DNA from: Planctomycetota bacterium
GTDB taxonomy: Bacteria; Planctomycetota; PUPC01; DSUN01
DNA length: 21,211 nucleotides
Reading direction: 5' to 3'
Assembly (NCBI GenBank): GCA_016872875.1
Contig: VGYW01000100.1
Span: forward strand, 1-21,211
Below are positions 13,757-21,211 of the stretch, piece by piece. The notes below the pieces were generated by a model. It did not search any database and had not been told where the DNA came from. It was given only the letters and a program-made list of their open reading frames with translations. Both the position numbers and the translations under genes were made by a program. Numbering within the stretch: position 1 is the stretch's first letter; each line of letters starts with the position of its first letter.

Positions 13757-15949
13757 ATGTCAGATCCAATCACCTTTCGGCGCAGGTTCGGGCGCGTGGC
13801 CGCCGCCACGGCGTGCGCGGCGGCGCTCTGCCCCGTGCTCCTGTGGCACGCGCGGGTGCTGCCGCTGGGCGAGCGGCAGCCGGAGGTGGTGCGCTCGTGC
13901 CTCTGGCTCACCGCGGCGCTGGGGGCGTTCGCGCTCGTGGGCGTCGCGCGCGCGCTGCGGGAGCGGGCGGTGCTGGACGCGGAGGGCCTCACGCTCCACG
14001 GGCTGCTGCGGAAGCGGACGGTGCCGTGGGCGAGCGTGGCGGAGGCGGCGGCGCCGTGGGGACTCTACGCCGACGTGCCGCTGGCGCTCAAGCTGCGGGG
14101 TGGATGGGGTGGGCTGCTCGGACGCCTCCTGCCGCGCCGCGTGTGCCTCACGGGGCACTGGCGGGACCACGAGCGGCTCGTGCGCGAGGTGGTGGCACGC
14201 GTGCCCCACGCGGCGGTGAACCGCCGCCTGCGCGCCTGGCTCGCCGAGCCGGGCCGCGTGCCCTGGCACCAGAGGCTGCCTCTCCTCGCCTGCCTGGCCG
14301 CGAGCGTGGCCGCGAGCGGCTACGCGCTCTGGGACGCTCTTGCCGAGGGGCTGATCGGGCTGGTGCCCGGCGGGCTTGTGGCCGCGAGTGCCGTGCCGTG
14401 CGCCCTGGTGGGCGGCCCGGTGGGGCGCGAGTGGCGCCCCAAGCTGGCGCTGGTGGCCGGCTATGCACTCCTGGCGCTCTCGGTGGCCCTGGCCGCCACG
14501 CCGCTGGTCCTCCACGGGCTGAGCGACTGGATGGTGCTCCTCCTGGCGGCGTGCCTGGGCTGGGCGGCGGCCACGTTCGCCGTCTGCCTTCCCTGGGCGC
14601 CCAGCAGTAGGCGCGGCTGTGGGCGGGGCCTCCGTGCCCCGCGGGGCAGGGACGCCCCGCCTACAGAGACGCGGGGCACGGAGGCCCCGCCCACAGCGCG
14701 GAGGCTCACCCCACAACGAGTAGTCGGCGCCGCTTACGCCGGGGCGCTCGCCGCCGCCATCTCTGCGGCCTGGCTCCTCGGCGTCCGCGAGCGGGTCCCC
14801 GTCACCTCCATCGGGCCGTTGCGGCTGGCGGGCGACACGCTGGCGTGGTCGCCCGACGCCTCGCGGCTCGGCCTCCACACGGGCGAGCCGGGCAGGGAGG
14901 GCGAGGCATACCTCCTCATCGAGCGGCCGAGCCTGCGCGAGCTGCGGCTTCCGCTCAGCGACGTGGCGGAGCGCCTCTACCTGCCCCAGGGCCGCCACGC
15001 CCTCTACCTGACCTGTCTGTTCCGCGGCACCAACGGGCTCCTGGGCGCCACGCGGAAGCTCTGGGCCTGGGACCCCGCGGCGGGCCGCGCCCAGCGCCTC
15101 CCCGTGCCCCAGCGTCTCCGCATCGCAAAGGAGGGACTCGTCTCGCCCGACGGCCAGCGAGCCGTGTTCCTCGGCCTCGACGAGGCGCCGAGCCGCTGGC
15201 ACCTCTTCCTCCTGCGGCTCGACGGCCTCGCGCTCAGCCGCCTGGAGTCCGCGTTCGACTTCTCGCGCTTCCGCGCGGCACGCTGGGCCTGCGACGGCGC
15301 CCTGCTCCTCACCGAGCAAGAGGAGGGCAAGCGGGAGCGGCCCGACACCCTGGCCCTCTGGGCCCTCGCCCACGGCGCCACCGTGCCCGAGCGGTTCTAC
15401 GAGACCGAGGCGACGGACCTCTGGGACCGCTACTCGCCCGACATGCGCTGGGTCCTGGTCGCCCTCTTCGGAGGCGGCAGGCGCGGCGTGCGCTACGAGC
15501 TTGTGGACCTGCGCACGCGCGCGAGCCGGCCCCTCGGGCTCCCCGGCTCCCCCAAGCCGCACGAGGTAGCCTGGTCCCCCGACGGCGCGGCGCTGGCCTA
15601 CGCGGTGCCCGACGTGGCCGGGCAGGCCGTGGTCCGGCTCGACCCTGCCACGGGCCAGACCCGCCGCGTGCCGCTCGGCCTGCGCGGCGAGGCCGCCTCA
15701 ATCGCACTCTCCTGCGGCGGCCGCTTCGCCGCCTGCACCGTGCGGACCGAGCGCGCCACGCGGGTGCGGGTCGCCGACCTCGACACCGGCCGCCGCCTCA
15801 CCCTCCGCCGCCCCATGCTCTTCTCCGCCCCCATCGCCCCCACCTGGTCCCCCGCCGGGCACACCCTGGCCGTGGCCGGCTACGACTACCCCCTCCCCCC
15901 CGCGCCCACCGTGCGGATTCGGCTATTGGACTTTGACGGCGGGTGGTAG
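13757..15949 (+). CDS. Membrane protein with PH-like segment and TolB/WD40-type propeller
   Basis: 730 residues; ATG 13757 has only a weak AAGAGA upstream. Two N-terminal helices (about 14-31 and 46-66) are followed by a short beta-rich stretch reminiscent of bacterial PH domains (70-135, LDAEGLTLHGLLRKRTVPWA). Four more helices lie at about 175-285, then a linker at about 287-314 encoded by a palindromic insertion, one further helix (about 322-342), and a large propeller with repeated WSPD-type strands (LAWSPDASRLGLH, VSPDGQRAVFLG, VAWSPDGAALAYA, TWSPAGHTLAVAG). The propeller is probably outside the membrane. Such proteins are usually sensors or scaffolds; no catalytic motif is seen. It is probably co-transcribed with the prenyltransferase, 110 bp upstream. 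Confidence 0.82.
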   Translation: MSDPITFRRRFGRVAAATACAAALCPVLLWHARVLPLGERQPEVVRSCLWLTAALGAFALVGVARALRERAVLDAEGLTLHGLLRKRTVPWASVAEAAAPWGLYADVPLALKLRGGWGGLLGRLLPRRVCLTGHWRDHERLVREVVARVPHAAVNRRLRAWLAEPGRVPWHQRLPLLACLAASVAASGYALWDALAEGLIGLVPGGLVAASAVPCALVGGPVGREWRPKLALVAGYALLALSVALAATPLVLHGLSDWMVLLLAACLGWAAATFAVCLPWAPSSRRGCGRGLRAPRGRDAPPTETRGTEAPPTARRLTPQRVVGAAYAGALAAAISAAWLLGVRERVPVTSIGPLRLAGDTLAWSPDASRLGLHTGEPGREGEAYLLIERPSLRELRLPLSDVAERLYLPQGRHALYLTCLFRGTNGLLGATRKLWAWDPAAGRAQRLPVPQRLRIAKEGLVSPDGQRAVFLGLDEAPSRWHLFLLRLDGLALSRLESAFDFSRFRAARWACDGALLLTEQEEGKRERPDTLALWALAHGATVPERFYETEATDLWDRYSPDMRWVLVALFGGGRRGVRYELVDLRTRASRPLGLPGSPKPHEVAWSPDGAALAYAVPDVAGQAVVRLDPATGQTRRVPLGLRGEAASIALSCGGRFAACTVRTERATRVRVADLDTGRRLTLRRPMLFSAPIAPTWSPAGHTLAVAGYDYPLPPAPTVRIRLLDFDGGW
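14616..14697. repeat. 82 bp palindromic insertion with 27 bp perfect arms, inside a gene
   Basis: Arms 14616-14642 and 14671-14697 are perfect complements of each other. The 28 nt between them hold a smaller pair (GGGGC and GCCCC). It encodes the linker RGLRAPRGRDAPPTETRGTE, between the transmembrane block and the last helix of the host protein, without breaking the frame. Confidence 0.9.
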
Positions 15950-15992
15950 GAACTTCAGCCGTGATGCCGGCGTGCTCTGCCCCGGTGCCGGC

Positions 15993-16169
15993 GGGGGATG
16001 AATGGATAGGTGGATGGGTGGGGAAGAGCTGGATGGATGATTGGCTGGATGGATGATTGGCTGGATGGATGAATGTCAGAGCGATGGGCTCCTTCAGCCA
16101 TCCATTCATCCATACATCCATTCATCCTCTCCCAGAATCATCCATTCATCCACCCATCCAATCATCCCC
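15993..16169 (+). repeat. GGAT-type hairpin element, copy 3 (expanded)
   Basis: A 177 bp version: GGAT/GGCT tetranucleotide arm (15993-16075), core ATGTCAGAGC and a doubled ATCC arm (16097-16169). Its last 30 bases, CATCCATTCATCCACCCATC and onward to AATCATCC, equal those of copy 1. It fills most of the 243 bp gap between two convergent genes, so its hairpin could serve as a two-way terminator. Confidence 0.85.
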
Positions 16170-16192
16170 TTCGATTGTGGGGAGTAGCCGGG

Positions 16193-17095
16193 TTAGGGCC
16201 GGAACTCGTAGACCTCGCGGCCGTCGAGCGCGTAGAGGATGTCGCGCGGCGTGACCAGGAGGCGGTCGGGCGCATACTTGAGCTGCTCGGCCACGATGTT
16301 GAAGAGGAGCGCCCCGTTGGCGTCGAAGGCCCGCAGATACACGCCGCCTTCGGAGGCGGCCACGTAGACCCGCCCGCGCGAGTCGGCGGCCACGCCTCGC
16401 ACGTAATCAATGGCCGCGGCCTCGCTCTTCGCCCACGCCTTGTCCAGGGCGCCGTCGGGCGTCACCTTCACGATGGGGCCGCTTGTGCGGCGGACGTAGA
16501 TGTTGCCCGCGCCGTCCAGGGCGGCATCCTCGGGCTTGCTGTCGCCCGGCAGCTCGATCGGCTTCGCCGCCGTCTTCCCGCCGTCGGTCAGCTTGACGAC
16601 GAACTTGTCGCCGCAGAGGGCCAGGAGCGTGCCCGGCTCGCGTCCGAGCACCAGCGCGTTGAGGTCGCCGGGCAGCTCGGGCGTGTGTTTGTCCTTCGGT
16701 TGCGCCTTCTCGCCCCAGGTCTCCTCGAACACCCACACCTGGTCCTTGCCGCCCTCGCGGACGCCCAGGTAGAGGGCGCCCGAGCCGTCGGCCACAACCG
16801 CCTTGACCTCGGCGCCCATCTCCAGCTTCAGCGGGTAGCCTGGCGTGCCGCTGGTCTCGGCCACGTGGAGCTCATTGCTCGGCCCGCCGCCCATCGGCCC
16901 CATCGGCCCCATCCCGCGCGACGAGGTCGTGTAGTAGACGCGTCCGCGCGCGCCGATGGCGAACCGCTCGCTCTGTTCGGGGAGCCGATAGCTCCCGGCC
17001 AGGCGTGGCGGCCCGGCCTCCTGCGAGCCGCCGCACCCCGCCAGCACCGCGACGCACAACAGGCCAGCACCCACACTTCGTCCGCAGCGAACCAT
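16193..17095 (-). CDS. NHL/propeller-type lipoprotein
   Basis: 300 residues from ATG 17095; AGGAGG lies 5 nt upstream, and the longer frame is rejected because the lipoprotein signal starts here. The signal peptide (VGAGLLCVAVLAGC21) has a canonical L-A-G-C lipobox, so Cys21 would be lipidated. The mature part has repeated short beta strands of propeller type (ADGSGALYLGVREGG, LDGAGNIYVRRTSG, ADSRGRVYVAASEGG), like NHL or SMP-30-like blades. GMGPMGPMGG near residue 60 is low-complexity. Likely an envelope-anchored binding or sensor protein; ligand unknown. It has its own promoter at 17186-17213. Confidence 0.85.
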   Translation of the reverse strand: MVRCGRSVGAGLLCVAVLAGCGGSQEAGPPRLAGSYRLPEQSERFAIGARGRVYYTTSSRGMGPMGPMGGGPSNELHVAETSGTPGYPLKLEMGAEVKAVVADGSGALYLGVREGGKDQVWVFEETWGEKAQPKDKHTPELPGDLNALVLGREPGTLLALCGDKFVVKLTDGGKTAAKPIELPGDSKPEDAALDGAGNIYVRRTSGPIVKVTPDGALDKAWAKSEAAAIDYVRGVAADSRGRVYVAASEGGVYLRAFDANGALLFNIVAEQLKYAPDRLLVTPRDILYALDGREVYEFRP

Positions 17096-17113
17096 CGCGT
17101 CCTCCTGCTCAAT

Positions 17114-17163
17114 CCCCCGTGAACGGGGGCCGGAAGCCGCGGCCTGAGGGCCGCACCACGAAC
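17114..17163 (-). repeat. Leader hairpin and second copy of the short hairpin repeat
   Basis: 17140-17163 on the minus strand is the partner of the repeat at 1098-1122. Next to it, CCCCCGT (17114-17120) pairs with ACGGGGG (17123-17129). Both lie in the leader of the lipoprotein gene; the second stem is about 10 nt upstream of the ribosome site and could affect translation. Confidence 0.55.
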
Positions 17164-17185
17164 ACGCACTCTCTACCACATCACT

Positions 17186-17213
17186 ATTTAACCCCGATCT
17201 GTGGCTGAGTCAA
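17186..17213 (-). promoter_or_regulatory. Promoter of the lipoprotein gene
   Basis: On the minus strand: TTGACT (17213-17208), 16 bp, TTAAAT (17191-17186), the latter 4 of 6 to consensus. The expected start near 17179 gives an 84 nt leader. Confidence 0.55.
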
Positions 17214-17219
17214 GCGCGC

Positions 17220-17730
17220 CTTCGCTGGCGAGCATGGCGCCTTGGTGACTCCCCCGATCGCTGCGCCAACGTCGCCCTGCTCGCCAGCGGGGACCTGTGG
17301 GCAGATAATTGCAGAGTCATATGACTCTGCAATCATGTTCCAGCGCCCCATATGTGTCGGGTCTCGGTCGGCGAGTGGGCACTGTGCGGCGTGCCGCTGA
17401 TCCCTGACCAAGGCCTGGGAGCTGCACTGGCCGGTGAGCGGCGTGATGGCTCTGCCGACGGTGCCCCGCTTGCGGCCGCCGAGCGGTGGGCAGATAATTG
17501 CAGAGTCATATGACTCTGCAATCATGTTCCAGCGCCCCATATGTGTCGGGTCTCGGTCGGCGAGTGGGCACTGTGCGGCGTGCCGCTGGTCCCTGACCAA
17601 GGCCTGGGAGCTGCACTGGCCGGTGAGCGGCACGATGGCCCTGCCAACGGTGCCCCGCTTGCGGCCACCGAGCGGTGGGCAGATAATTGCAGAGTCATAT
17701 GACTGTGCAATCATGTCCCCCGCACCCCAC
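17220..17730 (-). repeat. 189 bp tandem repeat array with a 26 bp perfect palindrome
   Basis: Two full units start at 17301 and 17490, and a third begins at 17679 and soon diverges. The period is 189 bp, exactly 63 codons. Each unit carries ATTGCAGAGTCAT and its exact complement as one 26 bp palindrome (in the third copy one base is changed). Full units differ at 6 positions. A diverged copy is visible to the left (about 17220-17300). Both strands stay open across the array in register: on the minus strand from an ATG at 17759 to a stop at 17184, repeating MIAESYDSAIICPPLGGRKR and onward. No ribosome site or promoter supports a gene, so I list it as repeat DNA; a repeat protein is not excluded. 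Confidence 0.8.
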
Positions 17731-17793
17731 GCCTGGCAGGTCTTGGTCACCTGACACACCCACCAAACGACTCATCCCGCTGCACTGGTTACC

Positions 17794-17965
17794 GACCTCT
17801 GCATCAGTAGCGTGCAGCCGAGGCAATGCCTGTGTGGCACAGCCGCCCTCGGCTGTGCGCCGGAAATGGGCGCATGCCGTTGCGAACGGCGGCAGAGCCG
17901 AGGGCGGCTGTGCCACATGGCCATGGCTCCGGGGCCTGCCCCTGCACTTTACCTATGCAGAGGTC
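17794..17965. mobile_element. MITE-like inverted-repeat element, about 172 bp
   Basis: The outer arms start GACCTCTGCAT (17794-17804) with its exact complement at 17955-17965, and share GTGCAG (17812-17817, complement 17942-17947) after a 7 nt variable part. Inside, perfect 22 bp arms lie at 17833-17854 and 17896-17917, each built on GGCACAGCCGCCCTCGGCT. No reading frame for a transposase. The right end overlaps the 3' end of the molybdoenzyme gene and includes its stop codon. Confidence 0.55.
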
Positions 17966-19221
17966 AATAGGACTTCGTGGATGGCGTTGTTGCCGCTCTT
18001 GGGGAATGGGCGCGGCATCGGCTGGGCGCAGCCGTTGGCATCAATCGTGCGGCAGCGCAGGCGGTAGCGTCCCGCGGCGAGGCCGGGAGCCATCGCGGCC
18101 CAGTGGGCGATGGTGTAACGCAGCGGCCAGGTCCGCGGCTCGCCCGTGGCTGGGTCGAACTGCATGGGAGTGGGCGGGAGCTTGCCGTCGGGCAGTCCCC
18201 CGCCCCAGTCGCTTGGCGGCGGCAGGACCTCGGCGTCGCGCCATTCGCTCTGGGCGAAATGCGGGTCGTCGGGCCGCGGCGGCGCGCCTTCGGGCTCGAC
18301 GCAATACTGCACCTTGCTGAGGCCCGACATGCCCACCTGCGCCATGCCCATGAGGGGCAATGGCTCGCCCGCCTTCGCCTCTTTCGGCGGATTGAGGAAG
18401 CGGGCTGCCGACTTCATCGGGCTCTCAACGTCGTTGTTCCACAAAGCGTAGGTGTCGGTCGCCTGGAAGCTGTTGGTGAGGACGACGCGGGTGAGCCACT
18501 TGACCGACTTGTTGGCGTAGCTTTCGGGCACGATGACGCGCACCGGCCCGCCGTTCTTCGGGGCGAGCCACTGGCCGTTGAGCTTGTAGCAGAGGATGAC
18601 GGGGAGCTCGCCGGGCGGGTCCTCCAGCACGCGGCCGATGGGGAGCGAGACGACGAAGCGCTGCTTCGGGTCGCCGTTGTCGTAGCCCCAATAAGCCACG
18701 CGGCGGACGTTGCCCGTGGGCTTGGCGAGCCAGAGCACGTCGCGGAGCGGCACACCCTCCCAGAGCCCCATGCCGAGGGGGTCGGGGACGTTTGTGCAGG
18801 TGAGCACCTTGAGGAAGCGCACCGCGTGCTTCTCGCCGAGGGCCATCAGCCCCTTCCAGGTCAGCGCCGTGCCGCGCTCCTTCGAGAGCGGGTTGGCCAC
18901 CTGGCTGTTGCTGTCGGGGTCGGGCACGACCTCGAGCTGCCAGGTCTCGGGGTCGAGGCCCACCTCGCGGCGCTTCTCGGGCGGGAGCTGAGGGAGGGGC
19001 GGCTTCTCGCGGTTGAACTCGCGGAAGGCCTCGGGGCGGGTCAGGTAGGCCAGCTTCGCCTTCGCCTCTTCGAGCCGCGCGGCTGCCTCGGCGGCCTGCG
19101 CCGCGGTGGCCGCAACTCCGAGGCCGAGCGTCCCGGCGACGCCGAGCTTCAGCGCCTCGCGCCGGCTCACTTCGGCCGCCTCGCGCAGTTCCGCCCGCTC
19201 CTTCCTCTCGTGCATGCCCAT
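17953..19221 (-). CDS. Tat-exported sulfite-oxidase-type molybdopterin oxidoreductase
   Basis: 422 residues; ATG 19221 with GAGGG 8 nt upstream and a strong promoter. A Tat signal is present (SRREALKLGVAGTLGLGVAA, from residue 19), as expected for a folded molybdoenzyme. The Mo-cofactor domain spans about 90-260: VLTC142TNVPDPLGMGLWEGVPL holds the cysteine expected to ligate molybdenum, followed by PVRVIVPESYANKSVKWLTR. The C-terminal third (about 290-415) has the Ig-like dimerisation-domain style (GYRLRC-type strands, NNAIHEVLL). Such enzymes oxidise sulfite or reduce oxidised compounds in the periplasm; no heme or cytochrome partner is visible here. The last codons and stop fall in an inverted-repeat arm (17955-17965). 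Confidence 0.9.
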   Translation of the reverse strand: MGMHERKERAELREAAEVSRREALKLGVAGTLGLGVAATAAQAAEAAARLEEAKAKLAYLTRPEAFREFNREKPPLPQLPPEKRREVGLDPETWQLEVVPDPDSNSQVANPLSKERGTALTWKGLMALGEKHAVRFLKVLTCTNVPDPLGMGLWEGVPLRDVLWLAKPTGNVRRVAYWGYDNGDPKQRFVVSLPIGRVLEDPPGELPVILCYKLNGQWLAPKNGGPVRVIVPESYANKSVKWLTRVVLTNSFQATDTYALWNNDVESPMKSAARFLNPPKEAKAGEPLPLMGMAQVGMSGLSKVQYCVEPEGAPPRPDDPHFAQSEWRDAEVLPPPSDWGGGLPDGKLPPTPMQFDPATGEPRTWPLRYTIAHWAAMAPGLAAGRYRLRCRTIDANGCAQPMPRPFPKSGNNAIHEVLLTSA

Positions 19222-19266
19222 CCGCTATTCCCTCGAACACTACGGGGCCTGGGTTGTCGTCACGCG

Positions 19267-19294
19267 ATTATAGCCCCTGCCGCCGCGCTGTCAA
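19267..19294 (-). promoter_or_regulatory. Consensus sigma70 promoter of the molybdoenzyme gene
   Basis: On the minus strand: TTGACA (19294-19289), 16 bp, TATAAT (19272-19267); both boxes match consensus fully. The predicted start near 19260 gives a leader of about 39 nt. Confidence 0.8.
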
Positions 19295-19377
19295 GGCGGG
19301 GGGCGCGGCGGGATGCGTGAAAGCCTCTACGCCGCCAGCATGGGCACCGCACGCCCGAAGGCCAGCGCGGGCCGGGG

Positions 19378-20877
19378 TCAGCCGAGCGAGCGATGGAAGA
19401 AGAGGGCCAGGCTCTTCCGCTCCGTGGGGCCGGGCCGCGTGGCCAGCGACACGCCGAAGAAGACCAGGCCCGCGGCGAGGAACGACACGAGGAAGCCGTT
19501 GAGGTGGAGCAGGCACGGCTGCGGGGCCAGGAGCATGCCCGTGCCGGTGGCGAGGCCCCATACTAGGAAGACCAGGTTCATCGCCACGCCCGCGAGCGTG
19601 GCGGCGATGGCGCCGTGGCGTGTGGCCCGCCGCCAGTAGTAGGCGCCCCACAGCGGGAAGATGGTCACGGCCATGATGCCGAACGCGATGATGGCCAGGT
19701 CGGCCACGGGGAGGTTCGGGATCCAGGCGATCAGCACGCACGCGGCCACGATGCCCGCGATGCAGAACCGCCCCAGCCGCACCAGCTCCTTCGTGTCGGC
19801 CTGCGGCCGGACGAGCTTGTAGAGGTCGTTGGCGAGGTTGGACGCATTGCCGAACACCACGCTGATGACCGTGGTCATGGCGGCGGTGAAGGCGCCGGCC
19901 ACGGCCAGAGCGGCCGCCCAGTTGGGCAGCGTCTTCGCCGCCGACAGGCCGAACACCCGGTCGGCCTCCAGCCCCTTGAGCCCGGGCGCCAGCAGCCGGC
20001 CCGCGATGCCGACCATCGTGGTCATGCTGATGATCACCACGCAGATCGCGCCGAACGCGAAGATCATCACCTTGAAGCCCTTGGCCGTCCGGCTCGAATA
20101 GGCGTGCATGTACGGCTGCGGGAAGCACACGCACCCCAGGCACATGGCGGAGGCGAGGCCGAAGATCATCGGATAGCTCCACGCCTTCCCGCCCTGCGCC
20201 GCCAGGAGGAACAGCTCGGGGTGCTTCTCGTGCACGAGGTCCATCGTCGGGCCGAACCCCCCGTTCTCGTTCATCACCGCGAAGAACAGCACGAAGACCA
20301 TCACGGTGAAGAAGATGCCCTGCACGGTGTTCACCCAGGCCGCGCCCCGCATGCCGCCCAGAATCAGATAGAGCGCCACGAACGCGGGAGCGAAGAACAG
20401 GCCCACCTCGTACGACACACGCTGCCCGCTCATCGTCTCGATCATGATGCCGATGCCCTGCACCTGCGCCACCAGGTAGGGGATCGAGGCGACGAGGACG
20501 ACGACCGGGATGATCGCGCGCATGGTGGCGCCGTAGCGGTCGCCGAAGGGCGCGCCCATGGACATCCATTTCCGCGCCCGCCCGATCAGCAGCGTCTTGC
20601 GGTGCAAGAAGTACCACAGGAATCCGAGCGGGATGAGGTTCACCGTGAGGACGAACAGCGCGCCGAACCCCAGGCGGTACGCCATGCCCGAGATGCCGAA
20701 CATCGCGAACGCGCTCACGAACGAGGCGAGGAGGCTGAAGATGAGGACGAGGTAGCCCAGGCTCGACCCGGCGACGAAATAGTCGTCGGCGCTCCGCGCC
20801 GCCCCGCGGCGGAACGCCGCATAGCTCACCAGCACCGAGGCCAGGCAGATGGCCGTGATGATGGCGATCTCTAGCAT
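19378..20877 (-). CDS. Sodium:solute symporter (SSS family)
   Basis: 499 residues; ATG 20877 with AAGGAGG about 7 nt upstream. The family signature near the N-terminus is clear: SADDYFVAGSSLGYLVLIFS (29-48), then FVSAFAMFGISGMAYRLGFG, followed by about a dozen further hydrophobic helices, as usual for this 12-14 helix family. SSS proteins import organic solutes (sugars, amino acids, pantothenate, carboxylates) with sodium. The small protein encoded immediately upstream, overlapping by 7 nt, matches the pairing known for pantothenate-type or other two-subunit members. The substrate cannot be told from sequence. Confidence 0.92.
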   Translation of the reverse strand: MLEIAIITAICLASVLVSYAAFRRGAARSADDYFVAGSSLGYLVLIFSLLASFVSAFAMFGISGMAYRLGFGALFVLTVNLIPLGFLWYFLHRKTLLIGRARKWMSMGAPFGDRYGATMRAIIPVVVLVASIPYLVAQVQGIGIMIETMSGQRVSYEVGLFFAPAFVALYLILGGMRGAAWVNTVQGIFFTVMVFVLFFAVMNENGGFGPTMDLVHEKHPELFLLAAQGGKAWSYPMIFGLASAMCLGCVCFPQPYMHAYSSRTAKGFKVMIFAFGAICVVIISMTTMVGIAGRLLAPGLKGLEADRVFGLSAAKTLPNWAAALAVAGAFTAAMTTVISVVFGNASNLANDLYKLVRPQADTKELVRLGRFCIAGIVAACVLIAWIPNLPVADLAIIAFGIMAVTIFPLWGAYYWRRATRHGAIAATLAGVAMNLVFLVWGLATGTGMLLAPQPCLLHLNGFLVSFLAAGLVFFGVSLATRPGPTERKSLALFFHRSLG

Positions 20878-21164
20878 CGGCCGCCCTCCTTCGCAGGAGC
20901 CGCGTCGCCGGCCGCCGCCGTCAGTTCCGACACAATGCCCGCGAGCTCCTCATCGCCCACCGCCAGGCCCGAGCGGAACAGGAAGACCCACTCCAGCACG
21001 AACAGCGCCGCGGCCACGGCGTAGGCCACCACGGCCCACGTCGGGACCCACAACACGCGTCCCGTCAGGGTCCCGTAGGCCCACGGGCACCAGCACAGCG
21101 AGGTGAGCAGGGCGAAGGCGAGCACGAACGCCGCCTTCGCCCAGGGGCTCTTGGTCTGGCCCAT
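20871..21164 (-). CDS. Small two-helix membrane protein, DUF997/YhdT-like symporter partner
   Basis: 97 residues; ATG 21164 with AAAGGAG 7 nt upstream. Two membrane segments (about 10-28, AAFVLAFALLTSLCWCPWAY, and 42-63, WAVVAYAVAAALFVLEWVFL) and a short charged tail. Size, topology and position directly before an SSS transporter match the small subunits of the YhdT/DUF997 type; this assignment rests mainly on context. Its stop overlaps the symporter start by 7 nt, so the two are translated together. Confidence 0.8.
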   Translation of the reverse strand: MGQTKSPWAKAAFVLAFALLTSLCWCPWAYGTLTGRVLWVPTWAVVAYAVAAALFVLEWVFLFRSGLAVGDEELAGIVSELTAAAGDAAPAKEGGRC

Positions 21165-21211
21165 CCGGTGGCTCCTTTCATCGCGCGGCGGCCACAGCGG
21201 CCCGGCCGCAT

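Noticed and set aside
17184..17759. 191-codon leftward reading frame over the 189 bp repeats
   Set aside because: No ribosome site or promoter, the opposite strand is open as well, and the -35 box of the lipoprotein promoter lies in its end. Listed as a repeat and as a finding instead.
21178..21211. Possible end of a further leftward gene (TGA at 21180-21178)
   Set aside because: Only about ten codons lie in the window, too little to support a gene.

Overview
The window is a high-GC (roughly 70 %) chromosomal stretch from a Gram-negative-type heterotroph. The gene style suggests the Planctomycetota/PVC group, probably an uncultured lineage: a secreted 'WPQWRGP' PQQ-like propeller, Tat-dependent carbohydrate-type proteins, HEAT-repeat fusions, a carboxypeptidase-regulatory-like anchored protein, an NHL-type lipoprotein and an SSS transporter. 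This placement is inference from style, since no marker gene is present. I see no rRNA, tRNA, CRISPR array, transposase or phage gene. Several sigma70-type promoters are readable by eye (TTGCAC/TTGACA, 16-17 bp, TATAAT or TATGAT).

Layout. 1-5364 is a leftward block: an own-promoter Tat-exported toroid-like protein (partial), then a propeller / DJ-1-PfpI / GDPD-HEAT set transcribed from a promoter at 5336-5364 with a structured leader. 5527-6478 is a small two-gene cassette whose second product carries a HEPN-type RNxxxH motif. 6484-7476 (leftward) is a membrane-anchored protein and 7620-9518 (rightward) a TIM-barrel glycosidase-like protein. 9524-11793 (leftward) is a coupled pair, a four-helix membrane protein and an M28-like peptidase. 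11794-12671 is a gene-free repeat field. 12672-15949 (rightward) holds a UbiA prenyltransferase and a membrane-anchored TolB-like propeller. 16193-17095 (leftward) is an NHL-like lipoprotein, 17096-17952 a second repeat field, 17953-19221 a Tat-exported sulfite-oxidase-type molybdoenzyme, and 19378-21164 a small membrane protein plus sodium:solute symporter.

The most striking content is not the genes but the density and variety of short palindromic and tandem repeats. There are three related GGAT-type hairpin elements, two of which bracket the UbiA gene in opposite orientation; a 74-82 bp tandem array; a 189 bp (63-codon) tandem array centred on a 26 bp perfect palindrome; a cluster of short, sequence-unrelated hairpins; and palindromes lying in frame inside three coding sequences. 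One repeat cluster seems to supply the signal peptide of the GDPD-HEAT protein. The genes themselves fit a lifestyle of periplasmic and cell-surface degradation with uptake of organic solutes; no single pathway links them all.
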